A stretch of DNA of 64,000 nt from Bacteroidota bacterium (GCA_018268085.1 JAFDXE010000006.1:62001-126000); one strand, 5' to 3'. Positions 1 through 7,849 are shown, counted from the stretch's first letter. Numbers and translations are program-made. Notes: generated from the sequence alone by a model not told the origin.

Positions 1-104
1 GGCGAGATCAACTCTACCTTACCGATTTCCTGTAAATACTTTTCTAAGCTCTGGCTTTCGCGGTTGGTGATGGATTTTGTTATTTTCAGCTGGCGCATAC
101 TCAT
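1..104 (-). CDS. rpoD: RNA polymerase primary sigma factor RpoD (N-terminal fragment)
   Basis: Only the first 34 or so codons lie in the window; the gene continues past the left edge. The visible peptide begins [15 protein letters not shown] and continues through [12 protein letters not shown]. This is the very conserved N-terminus of the primary sigma factor of Bacteroidota, leading into region 1.2. The protein directs core RNA polymerase to housekeeping promoters, which in this phylum carry TAnnTTTG -7 boxes. Two in-frame ATGs exist (ends 104 and 98); the second matches the usual MRQLK start. Identification rests on memory of the family's N-terminal sequence, and conserved regions 2-4 are not visible. 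Confidence 0.85.
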   Translation of the reverse strand, partial: MSMRQLKITKSITNRESQSLEKYLQEIGKVELIS

Positions 105-342
105 AATCCGTAGTTTTTGGGGGTTACTAATTAAATTTCAATTATTATCGAATATCAATTAGCTATAACGTAATTTATATCATTATGGTATGTACACAAA
201 AAAAATAATGTGATGATATGAATCATGGTAACCTGAAATCAATTGTAAAATATATTGCAGGAAATAAAAAATAATCAGGTAAATATTTTGTCAGGTAAAT
301 TATTTTTTTATAATTGCAGCCACACAAGGTTAAAAATTAAGA

Positions 343-723
343 ATGAGCAAGAAAGTGTTATACACGCTGGAATACCCGGTTAGATGTTCTCCATCGATAT
401 TATATGAATTCCTGAGCACTCCTGCCGGATTGCAGGAATGGTTCGCCGATAAAGTTGATGAACGCGACGGCATGTTTAGTTTCTCCTGGAACGGAACTAC
501 AGACAAAGCAGACCTCGTAGATAAAGAACTGGATAAATATATCCGTTTTCACTGGACACACTCTCATAAAGATGAATACTTCGAATTCAGCATCGACAGA
601 TCTGAAGTAACCAATCAAACAATTTTGATCGTAAAAGATTTTGCTGAAAAGAAAGATATTAAAGACCAGAGCCAGTTGTGGGAATACCAGGTGAAAGATC
701 TGTTTCACCGTATCGGCAGTTAA
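343..723 (+). CDS. START-like (SRPBCC superfamily) domain protein
   Basis: A 126-residue cytosolic protein with no signal peptide or membrane helix. The whole length looks like one helix-grip START/AHSA1-type domain. The N-terminal part has the S-P-x-x-L-Y-E-F-L-S-T-P-x-G-L-x-x-W-F-A-D-K-V pattern that opens many Bacteroidota START-like proteins, followed by alternating beta-strand segments and an amphipathic C-terminal helix. Such domains bind hydrophobic ligands in a deep cavity, but the ligand and role of this small subfamily are unknown to me. Its TAA overlaps the stop codon of the convergent gene on the opposite strand, so the two genes share the bases TTAA. Confidence 0.75.
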   Translation: MSKKVLYTLEYPVRCSPSILYEFLSTPAGLQEWFADKVDERDGMFSFSWNGTTDKADLVDKELDKYIRFHWTHSHKDEYFEFSIDRSEVTNQTILIVKDFAEKKDIKDQSQLWEYQVKDLFHRIGS

Positions 724-1325
724 TCTATCAATTGAAATAATTGTACAGTGCCGGCGTTTAACAATGCCGGCATTTTATTCCATTTCTCCAGGTTGTATTT
801 CAATGAAAGTTTCAGGAAATGTTTCTCCCGCTTCATCAATTCAATTTGCTGGATGGTAAACTTTGAGAGCGGCTGGTAATTGCTTTCATCAAAATGATGT
901 TGCCACTGGTTGTCGTTTACACAAATAAACAATTGTTCTTTAAGCAATGTATTGTTGAATAGTTTCTCAACATTCACACAGGCTTTATACGTTCCTGCCA
1001 GGTGAAGGGTTATGCTAAAAAAATTTCCCCACCAGAACATTGTACGCAATGCAAAAATATCGTCCTTGCCAAATAGCTTCGGATAATCCATGATCACATA
1101 AGGTAGTTGCCTGTATTGCTCCCCTTTTGCAATTTTAGGAATGGAAGTTTTCAATTCATCACCCAATCCGAGTAGATCCTGCATAATCAATTTAATTTGT
1201 TCAGCATGAAATGAAAACAATTCAAATACGTTTTGAATGATCCTATGTTTGGTTAAAATCCAGTCGGTATTTTGTACGAGTGAAAGTTCCTTATCAGAAA
1301 GAGTTATTTTTGCTGTATCGGTCAT
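720..1325 (-). CDS. Hypothetical protein, no recognised domain
   Basis: I do not recognise this 201-residue protein. It is soluble-looking: no signal peptide, no clear membrane helix, rich in aromatic residues and lysine, with predicted helices over residues 20-60 and 150-180. It ends on the stop codon of the convergent START-like gene and begins 45 bp from the probable start of the divergent permease. The two divergent promoters must therefore overlap. Codon use resembles its neighbours, so it is probably a real lineage-specific gene. Confidence 0.6.
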   Translation of the reverse strand: MTDTAKITLSDKELSLVQNTDWILTKHRIIQNVFELFSFHAEQIKLIMQDLLGLGDELKTSIPKIAKGEQYRQLPYVIMDYPKLFGKDDIFALRTMFWWGNFFSITLHLAGTYKACVNVEKLFNNTLLKEQLFICVNDNQWQHHFDESNYQPLSKFTIQQIELMKREKHFLKLSLKYNLEKWNKMPALLNAGTVQLFQLID

Positions 1326-1370
1326 AATGAAAAATTAATGCTTTTTTCGTCACCGAATACAATTCCCGGT

Positions 1371-2807
1371 ATGTTAAAACGACTCGACAAACTTATTATC
1401 AAATCTTTTATTGGCCCGTTCATTATTACATTCTTCATTGCATTTTTTGTGCTAATGATGCAAAGCCTCTGGAAGTATATTGATGATCTTGTTGGTAAAG
1501 GGCTCGATTTTTTAACGATAGGCCAGTTCCTCTGGTATGCAAGTGCCTCCCTGCTTATGCTGGCTATGCCCATTGCGATTCTCATTTCCTCCATCATGAC
1601 CTTCGGCAATCTTGGCGAAAGTTTTGAACTGGTTGCCATTAAAGCGTCGGGAATCTCTTTACTAAGATTCATGCGGCCGCTGATGTTTATTTCCATTTTA
1701 CTCTGCGGTATCACTTTCGTTTTTGCCAATTATGTTATCCCTTATGCCAACCTGAAGTTTGTTACACTGTACAATGATATTTTTTATAAGAAGCCTGCAT
1801 TTGATTTAAAAGAAGGGCAGTTTTTTACGCATATTCCAACCTATGCCATCAAGGTGGGTAAAAAAGATCCTGATGGGAAAACAATTCGGAATGTACTAAT
1901 CTACGAACAGAACAATCCGTTACAGGATAATTGCATCGTTGCAGAAAAGGGTGTGATGAAAATTTCAGATGACAAGAATTTCCTTGAATTCAACCTGGAA
2001 AACGGATACCGGTACCAGGAAAGAGGCAATCCTTTAGATTCAGCAACTGAATATATCAGACTTGGATTTAAAGATTTTAAAAAGTTATTTGATCTCAGCG
2101 CACTTCAAAAGCAAACCACCAACGACAGTGTATTCCGGAATAATTTTAAAATGTTGAGCTCAAGACAGCTAAGTAAGAACATTGATTCGCTCACGAAGTT
2201 GTACGATAGTATGTATGCGAAACTGCATAAAGGATCCACTACTTATTTACATTATACAAATATTTCCGATCGTACATGGGGCACAGTACCGGTATTGGCT
2301 GTTAAAGATGACAGGCTTATTCCCGATTCTGTAATGGACCGTGTTCGTGATCGTTCTATTGTTGTTGCAAATGATCTCAAAAATTCCGTGGAGTTTAATT
2401 CCCAGGATGTAAAAGCAAAAAAGAGAGATATTGTTTTTCATAAAGTAGAATGGCACCGGAAGTTTTCTTTGTCGCTCGCCTGCCTTGTGCTGTTCTTTAT
2501 AGGCGCACCATTGGGATCAATTATTCGAAAGGGAGGAATGGGAATGCCGCTTGTGGTGGCAATCATTTTCTTTTTATTATTTCACCTGCTGAATACATTT
2601 GGCGAAAAATTTGTGAAGGACAACATACTTTCTCCTGTTGCAGGTATGTGGTTGTCAATTATTGTCCTGGTTCCTGTAGGCATATTTTTTACCTATAAGG
2701 CAATGCATGATTCACAACTGTTCAACAAAGAGTTTTATCACCGGATCATGAAAAAAATCAAATCTTTATTCACTACATTTAATAACAGGCGATCTGCCAA
2801 TTCTTAA
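1371..2807 (+). CDS. LptF/LptG-family lipopolysaccharide export permease
   Basis: A 478-residue membrane protein of the YjgP/YjgQ (LptF/LptG) family. These proteins pair with the LptB ATPase to extract LPS from the inner membrane and pass it to the periplasmic bridge. The start M-L-K-R-L-D-K at 1371 is preferred to an ATG at 1338 because family members begin just before the first helix. Helices 1-3 lie at about residues 15-110, then a large periplasmic region at about 120-345 (beta-jellyroll in the family), then three C-terminal helices at about 355-455. Whether it is LptF or LptG cannot be told from the sequence. The superoxide dismutase gene follows after 12 bp, probably in one operon. Confidence 0.85.
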   Translation: MLKRLDKLIIKSFIGPFIITFFIAFFVLMMQSLWKYIDDLVGKGLDFLTIGQFLWYASASLLMLAMPIAILISSIMTFGNLGESFELVAIKASGISLLRFMRPLMFISILLCGITFVFANYVIPYANLKFVTLYNDIFYKKPAFDLKEGQFFTHIPTYAIKVGKKDPDGKTIRNVLIYEQNNPLQDNCIVAEKGVMKISDDKNFLEFNLENGYRYQERGNPLDSATEYIRLGFKDFKKLFDLSALQKQTTNDSVFRNNFKMLSSRQLSKNIDSLTKLYDSMYAKLHKGSTTYLHYTNISDRTWGTVPVLAVKDDRLIPDSVMDRVRDRSIVVANDLKNSVEFNSQDVKAKKRDIVFHKVEWHRKFSLSLACLVLFFIGAPLGSIIRKGGMGMPLVVAIIFFLLFHLLNTFGEKFVKDNILSPVAGMWLSIIVLVPVGIFFTYKAMHDSQLFNKEFYHRIMKKIKSLFTTFNNRRSANS

Positions 2808-2819
2808 ATTAATAATATC

Positions 2820-3581
2820 ATGGAAAATTCTTCATCTAACAGCCGCAGAAAATTTATTAAAAATACTGCTGCAGGTACGGCTGCCGTAACCATTGGTTTA
2901 ACCAGTATGGCTTCCATGCTGGAATCATTTGGTAAAGCACAGGCGCAAACGCAAACATCTTTATCATTTGACATCGGTTTTGATCAATCACCGCTTCCAT
3001 ACAAATATGATGCATTGGAAGATATTATTGATGCAACAACAATGGAAATACATTATACCAAACACGCTGCTGCTTATTCAAAAAATTTGAAAGAAGCAGC
3101 TACTGCGGAAGGAATTGCCGGGAACAGAACGGTAGAAAGTGTGCTCGCAGAAGTGTCGAAGTATTCGGCTAAACTGAGAAACAATGCCGGCGGTCATTTT
3201 AATCATGAAATGTTCTGGCAATGCATGCGGCCTAAATCAGTTAATAATAAGCCTTCGGGTAAACTGGGCGATGCCATTACAGCAACTTTCGGCTCTTTTG
3301 ATTCATTTAAAAAGGTATTTTCAGACGCAGCTAAAAACAGGTTCGGGAGTGGTTGGGCATGGTTGTATAAAGATGCCAATGGCGGACTAAAAGTTGGCAG
3401 TACACCCAACCAGGATAATCCATTAATGAATGTTGCAGAATTTCATGGTAATCCATTACTCGGAATAGATGTTTGGGAACACGCCTATTATTTGAAATAC
3501 CAGAATAAGCGGGCAGATTATATTGAGGGCTGGTGGAATCTTGTAAACTGGGATTATGTGCAACAGCGGTTTAATATGTAA
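2820..3581 (+). CDS. sod: Superoxide dismutase, Mn/Fe family, with Tat signal
   Basis: A 253-residue Fe/Mn superoxide dismutase converting superoxide to hydrogen peroxide and oxygen. Residues 1-43 form a twin-arginine signal (S-R-R-K-F-I-K, then a hydrophobic stretch, ending A-Q-A), so export of the folded, metal-loaded enzyme is likely. Metal ligands by homology are H78, H129, D217 and H221, the last two in the D-V-W-E-H motif. The outer-sphere pattern (GGH near 124-126 and Gln198 in N-Q-D) resembles manganese rather than iron enzymes. The gene follows the LptF/G-type permease by 12 bp and is followed by a clear terminator. Cytosolic family members lack about 45 residues at the N-terminus. 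Confidence 0.93.
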   Translation: MENSSSNSRRKFIKNTAAGTAAVTIGLTSMASMLESFGKAQAQTQTSLSFDIGFDQSPLPYKYDALEDIIDATTMEIHYTKHAAAYSKNLKEAATAEGIAGNRTVESVLAEVSKYSAKLRNNAGGHFNHEMFWQCMRPKSVNNKPSGKLGDAITATFGSFDSFKKVFSDAAKNRFGSGWAWLYKDANGGLKVGSTPNQDNPLMNVAEFHGNPLLGIDVWEHAYYLKYQNKRADYIEGWWNLVNWDYVQQRFNM

Positions 3582-3600
3582 TAAACTTATTCAGCAATAA

Positions 3601-3641
3601 AAAAAGTCGATAACTGTGTTTATGCCTGTTATTGACTTTTT
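3601..3641 (+). terminator. Rho-independent terminator after superoxide dismutase
   Basis: A 14-bp A/T-flanked stem (3601-3614 with 3628-3641, including one G-U pair) closes a 13-base loop and ends in a T-run. It lies 20 bp after the sod stop codon. The A-run on its left side could also make it work on the minus strand, but no minus-strand gene ends here. Confidence 0.75.
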
Positions 3642-3677
3642 TATTTATAACTGTTGATAGTACCTCCTTAAATAGAC

Positions 3678-3734
3678 TCAGCCTTTGCATGAAACATCGA
3701 ATAAGAAAAAAGGATGTAAGCAAACAAAGGCTGA
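3678..3734. repeat. 10-bp perfect inverted repeat in the sod-dipeptidase gap
   Basis: The arms TCAGCCTTTG (3678-3687) and CAAAGGCTGA (3725-3734) are perfectly complementary around a 37-base purine-rich spacer. The surrounding 350-bp gap has no convincing reading frame. The structure could be a small RNA, a regulator site or chance; no T-run follows it. Confidence 0.4.
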
Positions 3735-3891
3735 TAAATTGACAAGCAATCGTGGTGCAAATGTAATAAGCCGATCTTCAATTTTCCAAATTATACTCCT
3801 AAAATTTTGTAACAATTTTATTGTGCAAAACATCAAAAATGTTTTTACTTTTTTATTGTGTTCACTTCAAAAAATTGTATAATAAAACAAC

Positions 3892-3899
3892 TAGATTTG
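3892..3899 (+). promoter_or_regulatory. Candidate -7 box (TAGATTTG) for the M20 dipeptidase
   Basis: TAGATTTG matches the Bacteroidota TAnnTTTG -7 consensus and lies 31 bp before the dipeptidase ATG. The nearest upstream TTG (3875-3877) leaves only a 14-bp spacer, short of the usual 17 or more, so the -33 half is weak. Confidence 0.45.
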
Positions 3900-3930
3900 T
3901 GGCCTTCATTTACAAATCAAACCAAACATT

Positions 3931-5298
3931 ATGCAGGCCTGGAAAGATTATCAGGAAAAAAATAAAGATCGTTTTCTAAACGAATTACTCGAGTTATTGC
4001 GCATTCCAAGTGTTAGTGCCAAAACAGAACACAAGGAAGATATGATGCGTTGTGCAACATCCGTAAAACAAAGATTACTCGAAGCAGGTGCTGACAAAGC
4101 TACCATTTATGAAACAGCAGGACACCCCGTTGTGTATGCAGAAAAAATAATTGATCCTTCTAAACCTACTGTACTGGTGTATGGGCATTACGATGTACAG
4201 CCCCCGGAACCACTGGAATTATGGAACAGTGGCCCCTTTGATCCAACCATCGTTGATGGAAAAATTTTCGCAAGAGGAAGTTGCGATGATAAAGGACAAA
4301 TGTATATGCATGTAAAAGCATTTGAAACATTGATGAAAACAAATTCACTTTCCAACAATATTAAATTCTGTATTGAAGGTGAAGAAGAAATTGGTTCACC
4401 AAACCTTGCAAAATTTGTAACGTCGAATAAAGAATTATTGAAAGCCGATTGCGTACTGATCAGCGACAGTGCAATGATCAGTCTCGATACGCCCAGCCTC
4501 GATGTTGGTTTGCGTGGATTAAGTTATATACAGGTAGAAGTTACCGGCCCGAACAGGGATTTACACAGTGGTGTTTACGGAGGTGCAGTAGCCAACCCGA
4601 TAACCATTCTTGCAAAAATGATTGCTTCACTCCACGATGAAAACAATCATATTACTATTCCCGGATTTTATAATGATGTGCTGGAATCAAGTGATGAGGA
4701 AAGAAAGCTGATGGCAAAAGCGCCTTTCAATGAACAGGAATATAAAGACGACCTGGGCGTAAAAGAATTATGGGGTGAAAAAGGCTTTTCTACCAATGAA
4801 AGAACAGGCATAAGGCCAACACTTGAATTGAATGGAATATGGGGAGGTTATACCGGTGAAGGTGCCAAAACGGTTTTGCCGTCAAAAGCATTCGCAAAAA
4901 TTTCCGCCAGGCTTGTTCCCAATCAACAATCAGATAAAATAGCTGAACTCCTGATTAATCATATTCATAAAATTGCACCCGCCTGTGTAGAGGTGAAAGC
5001 TACCTTACATCATGGCGGTGAACCTTATGTTACACCAATAGACAGCAAAGCGTATAAAGCAGCAGCTAAAGCTATTGAATCTACATTTGGAAAAGAACCG
5101 ATTCCGGTACGGGGCGGAGGAAGCATTCCGATTTGTTCATTGTTTGAGAAAGAACTGGGAACTAAAGTTGTATTGATGGGTTTTGGTTTGGATAGCGACA
5201 ACCTGCATAGTCCGAATGAGAAATTTGACCTTGCAAACTTTTATAAAGGAATAGAAACCATTCCTTACTTCCATAAGTACTTTACTGAATTAAGTTAA
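3931..5298 (+). CDS. M20/M25/M40 family dipeptidase
   Basis: A 455-residue di-zinc metallopeptidase of the M20 family (carnosinase/CNDP-like), hydrolysing dipeptides in the cytoplasm; no signal peptide is seen. Metal and catalytic motifs are present: G-H-Y-D-V-Q-P at 85-91 (ligand H86, D88), A-R-G-S-C-D-D-K-G at 114-122 (bridging Asp), E-G-E-E-E-I-G-S at 149-156 (general base and ligand), and a late H-S-P-N-E near the C-terminus. The middle part (about 190-320) is the dimerisation lid domain. It is a single-gene unit with a candidate promoter upstream and a terminator downstream. The exact substrate cannot be assigned. Confidence 0.9.
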   Translation: MQAWKDYQEKNKDRFLNELLELLRIPSVSAKTEHKEDMMRCATSVKQRLLEAGADKATIYETAGHPVVYAEKIIDPSKPTVLVYGHYDVQPPEPLELWNSGPFDPTIVDGKIFARGSCDDKGQMYMHVKAFETLMKTNSLSNNIKFCIEGEEEIGSPNLAKFVTSNKELLKADCVLISDSAMISLDTPSLDVGLRGLSYIQVEVTGPNRDLHSGVYGGAVANPITILAKMIASLHDENNHITIPGFYNDVLESSDEERKLMAKAPFNEQEYKDDLGVKELWGEKGFSTNERTGIRPTLELNGIWGGYTGEGAKTVLPSKAFAKISARLVPNQQSDKIAELLINHIHKIAPACVEVKATLHHGGEPYVTPIDSKAYKAAAKAIESTFGKEPIPVRGGGSIPICSLFEKELGTKVVLMGFGLDSDNLHSPNEKFDLANFYKGIETIPYFHKYFTELS

Positions 5299-5314
5299 GC
5301 GTGTTTTTATATTT

Positions 5315-5357
5315 AAAAAGCTCCATGATATTTTCAAAAATTCATGGAGCTTTTTTA
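5315..5357 (+). terminator. Rho-independent terminator after the dipeptidase
   Basis: AAAAAGCTCCATGA (from 5315) pairs with its complement ending in TTTTTT (to about 5357), giving a 14-bp perfect stem closed by an AT-rich loop, 16 bp after the stop codon. Confidence 0.8.
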
Positions 5358-5459
5358 TTTTAATCCAATAACTTATGCAAAAAGTTCATCATGGAAGGCA
5401 ATTTATTCACTATCTACCCGTTATTATAGAACTTTTATATTAACCTTAAATGCTACCCA

Positions 5460-5522
5460 ATGAAGAAAATCATGGAATCACTTTTCGCATTCTTCGGCGT
5501 CTATAAAGTAGCTCGTCGCTAA
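5460..5522 (+). CDS. Candidate 20-residue small protein
   Basis: An ATG at 5460 opens 20 codons (M-K-K-I-M-E-S-L-F-A-F-F-G-V-Y-K-V-A-R-R) ending in TAA. It sits alone between the dipeptidase terminator and a second strong terminator that begins three bases after its stop. The peptide is amphipathic and cationic at both ends with a hydrophobic centre, like small membrane-associated peptides. Start, stop and tight terminator placement argue for a transcribed unit; it could instead be a noncoding RNA. No clear promoter was identified, although the 100 bp upstream is AT-rich. I do not recognise a family. Confidence 0.4.
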   Translation: MKKIMESLFAFFGVYKVARR

Positions 5523-5525
5523 TGC

Positions 5526-5565
5526 AAAAAAATAAATCCCGGCACAAACCGGGATTTATTTTTTT
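5526..5565. terminator. Bidirectional terminator between small ORF and tRNA
   Basis: A perfect 17-bp stem (5526-5542 with 5549-5565) encloses the loop CACAAA. An A-run on one side and a T-run on the other make it work for the plus-strand small ORF and for the minus-strand tRNA whose 3' end is at 5572. Confidence 0.85.
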
Positions 5566-5571
5566 ATGTTG

Positions 5572-5645
5572 TATCGGGGAGCAGACTTGAACTGCCGACC
5601 TTCGGGTTATGAATCCGATGCTCTAACCAGCTGAGCTACCCCGAC
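5572..5645 (-). tRNA. tRNA-Met (anticodon CAT)
   Basis: The minus strand folds into a complete 74-nt cloverleaf: a 7-bp acceptor stem, D stem GCTC/GAGC, an anticodon loop TTCATAA with anticodon CAT, and a T arm with TTCAAGT. The 3' CCA is not encoded. The first acceptor pair is G1-U72 and the last anticodon-stem pair is an A-C mismatch; both are unusual but tolerable. CAT could also mark the tRNA-Ile whose C34 is modified to lysidine; the overall sequence looks more like elongator Met. A near-consensus promoter lies just upstream and a bidirectional terminator just downstream, so it is its own transcription unit. Confidence 0.9.
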
Positions 5646-5654
5646 AAAGGGGGG

Positions 5655-5682
5655 CAAAAATAGAGAAATTTGATCAGATCAA
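5655..5682 (-). promoter_or_regulatory. Near-consensus Bacteroidota promoter for tRNA-Met
   Basis: Read on the minus strand: TTG at 5682-5680, a 17-bp spacer, then TATTTTTG at 5662-5655, matching TTG-N17-TAnnTTTG. The mature tRNA 5' end lies nine bases after the -7 box, so the transcript would start with only a few extra bases. Confidence 0.7.
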
Positions 5683-5738
5683 AAAACGATTTTCAGGTTC
5701 ATTTCAGGATAAACAGGATTGTTTTTATTTATTGGCGG

Positions 5739-6104
5739 TTACTTACGCAGCAATGTAAGTTCTTCTGCCTGTCCGCCCCTGTTCATATCAAATACAAGAC
5801 TGTCTTTTGTAAGCTTTTTAATTTTCACCATCATTTCGTTTTCATTGGCAGGAGTGGTAAACAGCATGTCGTTCTCAACTTTATAGGTTCCTTCCTGCCT
5901 TGTTTCTCCATATACAAATACATACTTTCCATTATCGTTGAAACTGAAACTTGTATGTGCGGCATCATGACCCGATGCATTGCCATCTACCAGCCAGGTT
6001 GCGCCATTCCATTCACCAATGATTAATTTATTATTCTTTGAATCGGCGCAGGATGATAATACAAGTATTGCCATCAATGAGGCAATAAGAAAATTATTTT
6101 TCAT
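5739..6104 (-). CDS. Small lipoprotein, lipocalin-like
   Basis: A 121-residue lipoprotein. A signal peptide (K-N-N, then a hydrophobic core) ends in the lipobox L-S-S-C at about residue 19, so it is probably lipidated and membrane-anchored. The mature part begins I-I-G-E-W-N-G and has repeated beta strands with a G-x-Y motif, as in the small lipocalin-like lipoproteins common in Bacteroidota. No ligand can be predicted. The cobalamin adenosyltransferase gene lies only 16 bp upstream on the same strand, so the two may be co-transcribed. Confidence 0.65.
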   Translation of the reverse strand: MKNNFLIASLMAILVLSSCADSKNNKLIIGEWNGATWLVDGNASGHDAAHTSFSFNDNGKYVFVYGETRQEGTYKVENDMLFTTPANENEMMVKIKKLTKDSLVFDMNRGGQAEELTLLRK

Positions 6105-6120
6105 ACGATGGTTTTAATTA

Positions 6121-6681
6121 TTACAACCGGGGTTTCCAGGGAATTTCCTGTACCTGCAGTATGTGCCCGATATATCTCGACAATACAAACAGGTAATCAC
6201 TTAACCGGTTCAGGTATTTGATCACGATGGGTTCGATAAACAGATTTTCTTCCTGCATGTGTACGCAAATTCTTTCAGCACGCCTGCACACACAACGCAC
6301 CACGTGAATGGTAGAGATGGCCTGGTGCCCTCCGGGTAAAATAAAAGATTTCATATCTGGCAACACGTCATTCATCTGGTCAATTTCCTTTTCCAGGCGT
6401 TCTACATCACTGTCTTTCAAATCCGGAATTTTCATCAGCGATTCTTTATCTGGATCACAGGCAAGTGAAGAGCCTATTGTAAATAACCTGTCCTGTACTT
6501 CCCGTAAAGTATTGCGTGAATGTTCATCTGTTATAAGGTCAATTACCAGCCCGATAAATGAATTGAGTTCATCCACGGTACCGTAGCTTTCAATACGGAT
6601 ATGACTTTTAGGAACTTTTGTTCCGCCGATGAGGCTGGTTTTGCCGAGGTCACCTGTTTTTGTATAAATCCTGAATGCCAT
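6121..6681 (-). CDS. Cob(I)yrinic acid a,c-diamide adenosyltransferase, PduO type
   Basis: A 186-residue five-helix-bundle enzyme that transfers the 5'-deoxyadenosyl group of ATP to cob(I)alamin, giving coenzyme B12. The N-terminal ATP-binding motif Y-T-K-T-G-D-x-G-K-T-S-L (residues 6-17) and E-S-Y-G-T-V-D-E-L-N (31-40) are clear. So is the helix V-x-R-C-V-C-R-R-A-E-R with the catalytic arginines, followed by the Y-L-N-R-L-S-D-Y-L segment. Length is normal for the family. It sits between a LolD-like ATPase and the small lipoprotein, with no other cobalamin gene nearby, so it probably serves salvage. Confidence 0.92.
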   Translation of the reverse strand: MAFRIYTKTGDLGKTSLIGGTKVPKSHIRIESYGTVDELNSFIGLVIDLITDEHSRNTLREVQDRLFTIGSSLACDPDKESLMKIPDLKDSDVERLEKEIDQMNDVLPDMKSFILPGGHQAISTIHVVRCVCRRAERICVHMQEENLFIEPIVIKYLNRLSDYLFVLSRYIGHILQVQEIPWKPRL

Positions 6682-6706
6682 GAAATGTATTACAACTTTT
6701 AAAAGC

Positions 6707-7420
6707 TTAACTGTATTGAATGTTTGTTACCGGCTCTTCATTTATTTTATCTGATTCTATCAAACCATCTTTGAGCCTGATGATGCGATGCGAATATTTT
6801 GAAATATCATCTTCATGCGTTACCAGTACAACGGTATTTCCGTCTGCATGAATCTTTCCTAAAATATCCATGATCTCGTAAGAAGTTTTTGAGTCGAGGT
6901 TACCTGTGGGTTCATCTGCCAGGATAATAGAAGGATTGTTGATGAGTGCACGGGCGATGGCAACACGCTGGCATTGTCCGCCACTGAGCTCATTAGGTTT
7001 ATGATGCATCCTGTCTGTAAGTTTCACTTTTTCCAATACTGCCGCAGCTCTTTCAATTCTTTCTTTTTTGGGAGCACCACTATAGATGAGTGGAAGCGCC
7101 ACATTTTCTGCAGCGGTTAATCGCGGTAATAAATTAAACTGTTGAAACACGAAACCGATTTCTTTGTTTCGAACGTCGGCCAATTCGTCATCAGGCATGC
7201 GGCTTACATCTTTGCCATTTAAAATATATTTACCGCCGGTGGGAGAATCGAGGCAACCGAGTATGTTCATAAGGGTAGATTTTCCTGAACCGCTTGGCCC
7301 CATGAGGGAAACGTATTCATTCTTGAATATATCCATCGTAATACCCTTTAACACCGGCAACTCATGTTTACCGAGGTAATAACTTTTCCTGATATCTTCG
7401 AGGTGAAGGATCGATTGCAT
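6707..7420 (-). CDS. LolD/MacB-type ABC transporter ATP-binding protein
   Basis: A 237-residue ABC ATPase of the lipoprotein-release/macrolide-export (LolD, MacB, FtsE-like) group. Visible motifs are Walker [10 protein letters not shown] (41-49), the Q-loop V-F-Q-Q-F-N-L-L-P (91-99), signature L-S-G-G-Q (145-149), Walker B I-I-L-A-D-E-P (165-171) and the switch histidine in V-L-V-T-H-E. The partner permease is not in this window, so the transported substrate is unknown. Genes on the same strand either side (gatC, adenosyltransferase) look functionally unrelated. Confidence 0.88.
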   Translation of the reverse strand: MQSILHLEDIRKSYYLGKHELPVLKGITMDIFKNEYVSLMGPSGSGKSTLMNILGCLDSPTGGKYILNGKDVSRMPDDELADVRNKEIGFVFQQFNLLPRLTAAENVALPLIYSGAPKKERIERAAAVLEKVKLTDRMHHKPNELSGGQCQRVAIARALINNPSIILADEPTGNLDSKTSYEIMDILGKIHADGNTVVLVTHEDDISKYSHRIIRLKDGLIESDKINEEPVTNIQYS

Positions 7421-7438
7421 GTTTGTTATTTAATGAGC

Positions 7439-7729
7439 TTATTTCCGGATTACTTTTGGCACCTTAAAAAAGACAGGATCATCAACCGGCGAATTTTTCA
7501 GCGCCTGAGACCTGGAGATTTCCGTTTTCACCTCATCTTCTCTAAGAATATTTACATTATTGCTGATATGGATCAACGGTTCAATATGGCTGGTATCCAG
7601 TGTATTTAATGTATCGATGAAGCCGATCATTTTGCCAAGATCTGATTTGATCTCCTGCTTTTCCGTTTCCGAAAATTGAAGACGGGAAAGCATTGCCAGT
7701 TTATCAATCAACTCATCGTTTATTTCCAT
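7439..7729 (-). CDS. gatC: Asp/Glu-tRNA(Asn/Gln) amidotransferase subunit C
   Basis: A 96-residue GatC subunit, which with GatA and GatB converts misacylated Glu-tRNA(Gln) and Asp-tRNA(Asn) to the correct amides. The family features are the N-terminal helix I-D-K-L-A-M-L-S-R-L, the central I-G-F-I-D-T-L-N-T-L-D segment and the C-terminal D-D-P-V-F-F-K-V-P-K-V-I belt. I chose ATG 7729 rather than the in-frame ATG at 7747, because the family starts close to the first helix and a TATTTTTG box at 7741-7734 would lie inside the longer version. That box ends four bases before the chosen ATG. Confidence 0.88.
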   Translation of the reverse strand: MEINDELIDKLAMLSRLQFSETEKQEIKSDLGKMIGFIDTLNTLDTSHIEPLIHISNNVNILREDEVKTEISRSQALKNSPVDDPVFFKVPKVIRK

Positions 7730-7733
7730 TGGG

Positions 7734-7741
7734 CAAAAATA
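7734..7741 (-). promoter_or_regulatory. Candidate -7 box (TATTTTTG) abutting gatC start
   Basis: Read on the minus strand, TATTTTTG fits TAnnTTTG and ends four bases before the gatC ATG, which would put transcription start on or next to the start codon. No TTG is found at the proper -33 distance, so this is tentative. Confidence 0.35.
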
Positions 7742-7849
7742 AAACATTAACCCGAGAGCAGTTTTTGTTTTATTTAAATGGCTTACTGTTTTTCTCTTTC
7801 AATCACTACCTGATTTTATTATCTTCGCCCTCTTTAAAGAATTGAATCG

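Noticed and set aside
275..300. Two TCAGGTAAAT copies 16 bp apart before the START-like gene
   Set aside because: Only two short AT-rich copies exist, with no further repeats; not enough to call a repeat family, CRISPR or operator.
1322..1729. Minus-strand frame opposite the LptF/G permease
   Set aside because: It is antisense to a clear membrane-protein gene and has no family resemblance.
3685..3882. 65-codon frame in the sod-dipeptidase gap
   Set aside because: It is low-complexity, starts inside an inverted repeat, and resembles AT-rich noncoding sequence.
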